From NCBI GenBank assembly GCA_020853525.1, contig JADYYS010000046.1, positions 62,001 through 126,000 of the forward strand: 64,000 nt of DNA, given 5' to 3'. Below the pieces are notes generated by a model, which did not search any database, was not told the origin of the DNA, and was given only the letters and a program-made list of their open reading frames with translations. This document shows, piece by piece, positions 58,339 through 64,000 of the stretch. Each line of letters begins with the position of its first letter. Position 1 is the first letter of the stretch. The translations under genes were made by a program, and so were the position numbers. The DNA comes from Ardenticatenales bacterium (GTDB taxonomy: Bacteria; Chloroflexota; Anaerolineae; Epilineales; Epilineaceae).

Positions 58339-59774
58339 TACGCCCCGGTGCCGAGGAGGACCGTCGGCACGGTGCGCAGCAGGATCCGCAGATCCAGCAT
58401 GAGAGACCAATTCTCGGCGTAGTACAGGTCGAGCATGACCATCTCGTCGAACGTGAGCTTGCTCCGGCCGCTGACCTGCCACAAGCCCGTCATGCCGGGC
58501 GCGACGTCCAGCCGCCGACGGTGCCACGGCTGATAGCTGGCGACCTCGGAAGGGAGCGGCGGCCGCGGGCCGACGAGGCTCATATCGCCCCGCAGGACGT
58601 TCAGCAGCTGCGGCAGCTCGTCGATGGACAGCCGGCGGATCCAGCGCCCGACGCGGGTCACGCGCGGGTCGGCGCGCATCTTGAAGATCGGACCCTCGGC
58701 TTCGTTGTGGGCCTGCAGGTCCGGCAGCACTTCCTCGGCGCCCGGGACCATCGAGCGGAACTTGAAGAACGTGAAGGTTTGTCCGTGCCGGCCGACGCGG
58801 GTCTGGCGGAAGAAGATCGGGCCGGCGCCTTCGAGGCGGATCGCCAGCGCCGTCAGCGCCAGCACGGGCGCCGTGAGCGTGAGGGAGACGAGCGCGAAGC
58901 CGACGTCGAGCGCCCGCTTCAGCCGCAGCCGCCAGCCTTGGATGACCGGCTGGCGGACGGCCAGGAGCGGCACGCCGCCCAGCGCGTCGCTGTCCACCCG
59001 GTTCAAGCTCAGCTGGAACAGGTCGGGCACGATCCGGACCCCGACGCCGCGCGCCTCGCAGTCCGCCACCATGTGCGCGATCCGCTCCCTGGCCGTCCAC
59101 GGCAGCGCCAGGATGACGAGGTCGACGCCGCCCTCGCGCAGCAGTCGGCCGAGCTGGCGCGTGCTGCCGAGCGGCGCCCAGCGGCCGATCGCCTTGTCCA
59201 GCTTGTCCGGGTGGTCGTCCAGGAAGCCGACGACGTCGTAGCCGAGGCCGGGACGGGCCAGCAGGTTGCGCATGACCGCCCGCCCGGCCTCGCCCGCCCC
59301 GACGATCAGCGTGCGCTGGACGCCGATCCCGCGCCGCCGCTGCCAGCGCTGCCACGCGCCGTCGCCGACGCGCACCAGCGCCAGCACGAGCACCGTGGCC
59401 ACCGCGGCGTACGGCAGCATGAGGCGCGACTGGGCGAGCGGCCGGACGCCGTACAGGACGATCGTGAGCAGCGCGACGCCGACGATCGTGCTCGTGGCCT
59501 GCTCGTAGACGACCTCGAACCACGGTGTGTTGCGGCGGCGGGTGTAGAGCCCCTCCAGCGCGCAGAGCACCACGATCAGCCCCGAGAGCACGAGACCCCA
59601 CGGCTGATAGACCGACCACGGCAGACGGTTGAACGGCCCGATGTCGCCTCCGACCTCGAAGCGGTAGCGGAGGATGTAGGCCAGATACCAGCCGAGGTAG
59701 ACCGCGGCGAGGTCGGCGACGGGGAGGATGAGGCGGCGGCGAAGCCACGGGCGGGGGGCCGAGGGACGCGTCAT
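58335..59774 (-). CDS. exopolysaccharide biosynthesis polyprenyl glycosylphosphotransferase (WbaP/WcaJ-like), 479 aa
   Basis: Several N-terminal membrane helices (about 12-120) are followed by a Rossmann-like region (TLIVGAGEAGRAVM, about 154) and the bacterial sugar transferase domain (about 283-479): KRALDVGFALVSL, FFKFRSMVPGAEE, DELPQLLNVLRGDMSLVGPRPP and GMTGLWQVSGRS. It would transfer a sugar phosphate to undecaprenyl phosphate at the membrane, starting polysaccharide assembly. It ends in GTGAY, the usual family C-terminus. ATG 59774 overlaps the stop of the glycosyltransferase gene by 4 nt. Confidence 0.93.
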   Translation of the reverse strand: MTRPSAPRPWLRRRLILPVADLAAVYLGWYLAYILRYRFEVGGDIGPFNRLPWSVYQPWGLVLSGLIVVLCALEGLYTRRRNTPWFEVVYEQATSTIVGVALLTIVLYGVRPLAQSRLMLPYAAVATVLVLALVRVGDGAWQRWQRRRGIGVQRTLIVGAGEAGRAVMRNLLARPGLGYDVVGFLDDHPDKLDKAIGRWAPLGSTRQLGRLLREGGVDLVILALPWTARERIAHMVADCEARGVGVRIVPDLFQLSLNRVDSDALGGVPLLAVRQPVIQGWRLRLKRALDVGFALVSLTLTAPVLALTALAIRLEGAGPIFFRQTRVGRHGQTFTFFKFRSMVPGAEEVLPDLQAHNEAEGPIFKMRADPRVTRVGRWIRRLSIDELPQLLNVLRGDMSLVGPRPPLPSEVASYQPWHRRRLDVAPGMTGLWQVSGRSKLTFDEMVMLDLYYAENWSLMLDLRILLRTVPTVLLGTGAY

Positions 59775-61147
59775 GGGCGGACGGTGCGGCGGCGGTCGGG
59801 CGCGCTGGCCCTCACCCTGACTGAGCCCTGAACGGGCTCGGTCGGCCCCTCTCCCGTTCTACAGGAGAGGAAAAGGGAGGGTGGCTTGATGTCGGACGTG
59901 TCGGAGGCCGCCTCTCCCGCTGCGCAGGAGAGGCGGATGGGGGGTGAGGGCCGGGTACGATACGCCTGTCCCCGGACCGCCCGGTACACCTCCACGGTCA
60001 GCTCGGCGGTGCGATCCCACGTGAACAAGGCGGCTTGCGCTCGGCCGAGCGCGGACAGCGACGCGCGACGTGCGGGATCGTCGAGGAGCGCCCGCAGCGC
60101 CGCGGCCCAGCCGTCGACGTCGTCCGGGCCGACGGTCAGGCCGGCGGCGCCGACGACCTCGGGCAGGCTGGAGGCGTCGCTCACGACGACGGGCGTGCCG
60201 CAGGCCATGGCCTCGAGCGCCGGCAGGCCGAAGCCCTCGTAGCGGCTTGGAAAGACGAACACCTCGGCAGCGGCGTAGAGCAAGGGCAGATCCGCCGCAG
60301 CGACGAATCCCGGGAGGATGACGTGCGCTCGTATGCCGAGGCGGTCGGCGATGGCGGCCACGTCGCTGTCCCCCCAGCCGGGCGCACCGGCGATGACGAG
60401 GGCGGGCGGCGTGTCGGATCCGTCCGTCGATGCCCCGGGCGTGCCGCCTTCGCTCCCCCGCACGCGCGCATACGCCGCCAGCAACACGCCGTAGTTCTTC
60501 CGCGGCTGCATCGTCCCGACCGCGAGCACGTACCGCTCCGGCAGCCCGGTTCGGCGGCGGAAGGCGGCGATGTCGGCCGGGCGGGACGGGGCGAAGGCAG
60601 CGTCGACGCCGTTGGGTACGACGTGGACGCGGTTCGGATCGGCACCGAGGGCGTCGACGAGCTCGCGGCGGGTGAAGTCCGAGACGGCGATGAGGGCGTG
60701 GGCGTGGCGCACGGCGTGGCGCGTGACGGCGGTGAGGTAGCGGGCCTGGCGGCGTGGGAACGTCTCGGGCACGCGGACAAACGAGAGGTCGTGAACGGTG
60801 ACGACGGCCGGCGGTGCGCCGAGCGCGGGCATGGCGTACGCGGCGCTGTGGAACACGTCGACATGCCGCCGACGGAGCGCCAGCGGCAGCGCGAACTGCT
60901 CGTAGGCGATGCGGAGGCTCCGCCGGCGCGTCCACGCGGGCGCCAAGGCGATGTCGACGGCGGGCGGCAGGACGCGCCGGGCCCGTGCGTCGGCGGTGAA
61001 CGCCGTGACGGCGACGTCACCGCGACGGCCGAGGGCATCCAGCAGGGCGACGATGTAGCGGTGGATACCGGCGGCGCGGTGATCATCGGACAGCGAGAGA
61101 AGGAGCGCATTGAGGCCGACGCGGAGCCGGGCTGGCGAGCGGGACAT
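59771..61147 (-). CDS. glycosyltransferase family 4, 458 aa with element-derived tail
   Basis: A GT-B fold retaining glycosyltransferase: N-terminal GLNALLLSLSDDHRAAGIHRYI, PNGVD (about 178-182), GTMQPRKNYGVLL and the EX7E motif in EGFGLPALE (E304 and E312). It uses a nucleotide sugar and probably extends the lipid-linked sugar made by the next gene product. The real domain ends near residue 392; the remaining ~65 residues are encoded mostly by a repeat element (59808-59952) read through in frame, and look like junk (PPIRLSCAAGEAASD). The stop overlaps the next gene by 4 nt, so the insertion kept the coupling. Confidence 0.9.
   Translation of the reverse strand: MSRSPARLRVGLNALLLSLSDDHRAAGIHRYIVALLDALGRRGDVAVTAFTADARARRVLPPAVDIALAPAWTRRRSLRIAYEQFALPLALRRRHVDVFHSAAYAMPALGAPPAVVTVHDLSFVRVPETFPRRQARYLTAVTRHAVRHAHALIAVSDFTRRELVDALGADPNRVHVVPNGVDAAFAPSRPADIAAFRRRTGLPERYVLAVGTMQPRKNYGVLLAAYARVRGSEGGTPGASTDGSDTPPALVIAGAPGWGDSDVAAIADRLGIRAHVILPGFVAAADLPLLYAAAEVFVFPSRYEGFGLPALEAMACGTPVVVSDASSLPEVVGAAGLTVGPDDVDGWAAALRALLDDPARRASLSALGRAQAALFTWDRTAELTVEVYRAVRGQAYRTRPSPPIRLSCAAGEAASDTSDIKPPSLFLSCRTGEGPTEPVQGSVRVRASAPDRRRTVRP
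59808..59952. repeat. 145-bp element with 11-bp terminal inverted repeats inside a coding region
   Basis: It begins GGCCCTCACCC (59808-59818) and ends with the exact complement GGGTGAGGGCC (59942-59952). Internal hairpins include CGCCTCTCC with GGAGAGGCG (59909-59935). It lies in the 3' part of the glycosyltransferase gene and stays open in frame. Such CCCTCACCC/CTCTCCC repeats are scattered in many bacterial genomes; it is probably a non-autonomous mobile repeat. Confidence 0.7.
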
Positions 61148-61200
61148 GGGGGGGAACTATACGGGGGTGGGGGCGGGGGGGCAATGCGTTGGGGGTGGGA

Positions 61201-63201
61201 TCACGACGCGTGGGCGATGGCGGTGACGGCGTCGGGGTTCACGAGGGAGGAGGTGTCGCCGGGCGGCAGGCCGAGGTGGGCGCTGCGGACCATGCGGCGC
61301 ATGACCTTGGCGTTGCGCGTCTTGGGGAGGTCGGCGGCGAAGAGAATGGCCTTGGGGGCGAGCGCCTTGCCCATCGCGGCGACGACGGCGGTACGGAGTT
61401 CGGCGCGGAGGGCTTCGGACGGCTCCGCGCCGGCGCGCAGCACGCAGAAGCACACCAGGGCGCTGCCCTTCACGTCGTCCGGCACGCCGATCGCCGCCGC
61501 CTCGACGACGGCCGGGTGGTGGACGAGGACGGACTCGACCTCGGCCGGTCCGAGGCGCTTGCCGGCGATCTTGATCGTGTCGTCCGAGCGGCCGAGGATG
61601 TACCACAGGCCGTCTTCGTCGATCGCCGCGAAGTCGCCGTGCACCCAGACGTCGGGGAAGCGGGACCAGTAGGTCTCGATGTAGCGGTCGGGGTCCTTCC
61701 AGAAGCCGCGCGTCATGCCGATCCACGGCGCGCGGATGACGAGCTCGCCGACGGCGTTGCGGACCGAGCGGCCGGACTCGTCGACGACGTCGGCGGCGAT
61801 GCCGGGGCACGGGCCGCTGAAGGCGCACGCTTTGAGGGGCAGGATCGGATTGCCCATGACGATCCCGCCGGAGATCTCGGTGCCGCCGGAGTAGTTGATG
61901 ATCGGCACCCGCCCCCGGCCGACCCGCTCGAAGAGCCAGTGCCACGGATCGGGGTTCCAGGGCTCGCCGGTCGAGGCGAAGGCGCGGACGCAAGCGAGGT
62001 CGTGCGCGGCGTGCGGTGCGTCGCCGTGCGGGACGAGGCCGCGAACCCATGTGGGCGACAGGCCGACGACATCGACGTTGTGGCGGGCGACGAGCGACCA
62101 GATGCGGTCGGGGCCGGGGAAGTCCGGCGCACCGTCGTACAGGACGCACGTGGCGCCGAGGAGCAGCGAGCCGAAGACGAGCCACGGGCCCATCATCCAG
62201 CCCATGTCCGTCATCCAGAAGATCCGGTCCCCGGCGTGGACGTCCGTCCCGAACGCCATGTCCTGGGCGGCCTTCACCGGGAAGCCGCAGTGCGTGTGCA
62301 GCGCGCCCTTGGGCTTGCCGGTGGTGCCGGAGGTGTAGATCAGCATGAGCGGGTCTTCGGCGGCGGTGTCGGCGGTCGGGGCGTCGGTGGCTTGCGATGC
62401 GACGAGGTCGTGCCACCAGTGGTCGCGGCCGGGCGTCATGTGGACATCCTGGCTGGTGCGGCGGAGGACGATCATGTGCCGGAGCGTCGGGATCGAGGCG
62501 GCGGCGTCGTCGGCGACGGGCTTCATCGGGCTGGGCTTGCCGCGGCGGAAGGCGCCGTCGGCGGTGAGGATCGCCTTGGCGTCGGCGTCGACGAGCCGGC
62601 CGATGATCGCTTCGGCGCCGTAGCCGCTGAACAGGGGCAGGGCGATCGCGCCGATCTTCGCGATCGCGAGCAATCCGACGACGATCTCGGGGACCATCGG
62701 CATGAAGATCCCGACGGCGTCGCCCTTGCCGAGGCCGAGCGCGGTGAGCGCGTTGGCGGCGCGGTTCACCTCGGCGCGCAGCTCGGCGTAGGTGAGCGTG
62801 CGCTCGACGCCCTCCTCGCCCTCGAAGATCAGCGCGGGCTGCGCATCGGTGGCCGTGCCGGCGTGCTTGTCCAGGCAGATGTGGACGATGTTCATCCGGC
62901 CGCCGACGCACCACACGGGCCACTGGATGCCGCGGGAGAGGTCGACGACGTCGGTGTAGGGCGTGGAGAAGCGGATGTCGAGCCAGCGGAGGACGGCGTC
63001 CGTGAACCAGGCGACGTCGTCCGTGCTGCGCCGCATGAGGGCGTCGAAGGCGTCGCGCACTCGGTCTGCGCTGCCGGCGGCGTCGACGCCGCCGACGAGG
63101 ATGCCATGGGCGGCCATGAATGCCGTCAGGTTCGCGCGGGCGATGTGCGCGGGCGTCGGACGCCAGACGATCGGGCCGCCGAAGGTGAAGGGGTCGGACA
63201 T
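61201..63201 (-). CDS. AMP-forming acyl-CoA/acetate-CoA ligase-like, 666 aa
   Basis: The ANL-superfamily core motif [16 protein letters not shown] (about 295-310), [21 protein letters not shown], the A7/A8-like [29 protein letters not shown] and the terminal lysine region [14 protein letters not shown] are all present. The length and N-terminal ACAS-like region ([21 protein letters not shown]) match acetyl- or short-chain acyl-CoA synthetases. It activates a carboxylate with ATP and CoA in the cytoplasm; the exact acyl chain cannot be read. Start ATG 63201. It is divergent from a lipoprotein gene at the window edge. Confidence 0.92.
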   Translation of the reverse strand: MSDPFTFGGPIVWRPTPAHIARANLTAFMAAHGILVGGVDAAGSADRVRDAFDALMRRSTDDVAWFTDAVLRWLDIRFSTPYTDVVDLSRGIQWPVWCVGGRMNIVHICLDKHAGTATDAQPALIFEGEEGVERTLTYAELRAEVNRAANALTALGLGKGDAVGIFMPMVPEIVVGLLAIAKIGAIALPLFSGYGAEAIIGRLVDADAKAILTADGAFRRGKPSPMKPVADDAAASIPTLRHMIVLRRTSQDVHMTPGRDHWWHDLVASQATDAPTADTAAEDPLMLIYTSGTTGKPKGALHTHCGFPVKAAQDMAFGTDVHAGDRIFWMTDMGWMMGPWLVFGSLLLGATCVLYDGAPDFPGPDRIWSLVARHNVDVVGLSPTWVRGLVPHGDAPHAAHDLACVRAFASTGEPWNPDPWHWLFERVGRGRVPIINYSGGTEISGGIVMGNPILPLKACAFSGPCPGIAADVVDESGRSVRNAVGELVIRAPWIGMTRGFWKDPDRYIETYWSRFPDVWVHGDFAAIDEDGLWYILGRSDDTIKIAGKRLGPAEVESVLVHHPAVVEAAAIGVPDDVKGSALVCFCVLRAGAEPSEALRAELRTAVVAAMGKALAPKAILFAADLPKTRNAKVMRRMVRSAHLGLPPGDTSSLVNPDAVTAIAHAS

Positions 63202-63270
63202 CTGGTACTCTCATCCGGGGCGGGGGCGCTCGACGCGCGGTCGGACGGCAGGCTGAGGGAGAGGGTACCG

Positions 63271-64000
63271 ATGCACGGCGCTTGTGCCAAGCGGTTCATG
63301 CGGGTTGCGGCGCTCGCGGCGGGGGCGGTCGTCGTCCTGGGCTGCGGGCGGCAGGATCTCGCGCCCACGGGCGCCGGTGTCCCGTCCGATCCGGTCGTGC
63401 CCGCGACCACCGCGGTCATCACCCAACTCCACGTCCCGCTCGACCGCGTCGAGAGGATCAGCCGCTTCCGCTCCGGCGTGGGCCACGACTACAACGACGG
63501 CGCAGAGCGCTGCCGGAGCATGAAGCACTACTTCCAGTTCACCGGCGGCGAGCCGGGCGAGCCGCACGCGCCGTCGTGGACGACGGTGCCGATCGTGTCT
63601 CCCCTCGATGGCATCGTCGTCGGGATCGAGGACGAGTGGGCGGGCGATCAGATCCGGATCCGGTCGGCCGCCGATCCGCGTCTCACGGCCGTCCTGTTCC
63701 ACGTCCGGCGAAACGCCGACGTCGGCGACGGGCTCGTCGTTCGGGCAGGTCAGGCCCTCGGCTTCCACGCCAGCGACGAGACGATGTCCGATCTGGCGGT
63801 CGAGGTCGAGGACGCGTCCGTGCCGCACGGGCGGCGTTTGGTCTCGGCGATCGAGGCAATGGGCGATGCGGCGTTCACCGCGCTCACGGCGCGCGGGATC
63901 GGAACCCGTGCGGCGCTGATCATCGGGCGGGCGGAGCGCGACGCGCGCCCGTTGGTCTGCGACGGCGAGCGGTTCGCGTCGGCGGCGGATGGGTCGGATG
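63271..64000 (+). CDS. lipoprotein, possible degenerate M23-like domain; cut off by window end
   Basis: An open frame from ATG 63271 runs without a stop to the end of the window. GGGAGAGGG precedes the start. The N-terminus is a lipoprotein signal (ALAAGAVVVLGCG, Cys at about 25). Next is GVGHDYNDGAERCRSMKHYF, then TVPIVSPLDGIVVGIEDEWAGDQIRI, which resembles the start and the SPxDGxV strand of M23 peptidase-like folds (zinc His in GHDYND). Later zinc ligands of active peptidases are not obvious (LFHVRRN could hold one), so it may be a non-catalytic relative. At least 243 residues are seen; the C-terminus is outside the window. Confidence 0.7.
   Translation, partial: MHGACAKRFMRVAALAAGAVVVLGCGRQDLAPTGAGVPSDPVVPATTAVITQLHVPLDRVERISRFRSGVGHDYNDGAERCRSMKHYFQFTGGEPGEPHAPSWTTVPIVSPLDGIVVGIEDEWAGDQIRIRSAADPRLTAVLFHVRRNADVGDGLVVRAGQALGFHASDETMSDLAVEVEDASVPHGRRLVSAIEAMGDAAFTALTARGIGTRAALIIGRAERDARPLVCDGERFASAADGSD

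Noticed and set aside
1-64000. tRNA or rRNA genes, integrase and attachment sites
   Set aside because: I looked for tRNA-like T-arm patterns, rRNA signatures and recombinase motifs on both strands and found none I could support.

Overview
The window is very GC-rich (about 70 percent by eye) and packed with genes on both strands. I read it as a chromosomal segment of a Chloroflexota bacterium, probably from the Anaerolineae/Ardenticatenia side; this is inference. The reasons are the many large exported proteins with Pro/Thr-rich linkers and a hydrophobic Tyr-Leu-Pro motif near the C-terminus (709-, 1027-, 1306- and 934-residue proteins), paired ABC-2 permeases of the PF06182 type, and LVIVD, NHL and vWA surface proteins. 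No rRNA, tRNA, CRISPR array, transposase or integrase was recognised.

Layout. 1-1.3 kb: conserved hypothetical. 1.6-10 kb: a minus-strand accessory block with a small orphan protein, an exported deacetylase-like protein, two ~70-residue proteins, an anchored protein, and a NACHT NTPase fused to a C-terminal FGE/SUMF1 fold. 10.5-13.2 kb: orphan DNA methyltransferase and a secreted protein with carboxypeptidase-regulatory-like repeats. 13.2-16.9 kb: CtaG-like assembly factor facing a heme-copper oxidase operon (54-residue subunit, CuA subunit II, subunit I) whose subunit I lacks the active-site tyrosine. 17-19.4 kb: lipase maturation factor family protein, small membrane protein, MOSC protein. 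19.7-23.1 kb: type III polyketide synthase, methyltransferase and FAD oxidoreductase with 4-nt overlaps, resembling the srsABC phenolic lipid cassette. 23.2-36.2 kb: HerA-like ATPase, lipoprotein, nucleotidyltransferase, LVIVD protein, and an M28 peptidase carrying both a dockerin and a cohesin-like domain. 36.3-48.9 kb: a vWA/NHL surface protein, metG overlapping an NfnB/NfnA-like fusion, and an ABC exporter operon. 49.2-54.3 kb: caspase, CHAT/TPR membrane protein and lipoprotein in one operon. 54.3-64 kb: surface protein, small conserved protein, FmdB-type zinc ribbon, two exopolysaccharide glycosyltransferases, acyl-CoA synthetase, and a cut-off lipoprotein.

The strongest candidates for a new system are the caspase-CHAT-lipoprotein operon (49245-54256) and the NACHT-FGE locus (4471-9877). 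Both look like signal-sensing, self/non-self or cell-death modules built around a protease pair or an NTPase. The tyrosine-less oxidase is the best candidate for unexpected metabolism and may be a nitric oxide reductase of the heme-copper superfamily.

The window also holds several repeat families: three copies of a ~200-bp MITE-like inverted repeat, short palindromes containing GTAGGGGC that supply stop codons, an element with 11-bp terminal repeats read through inside a glycosyltransferase gene, a 36-bp minisatellite, and a 22-nt-phased direct repeat array upstream of the CtaG gene.
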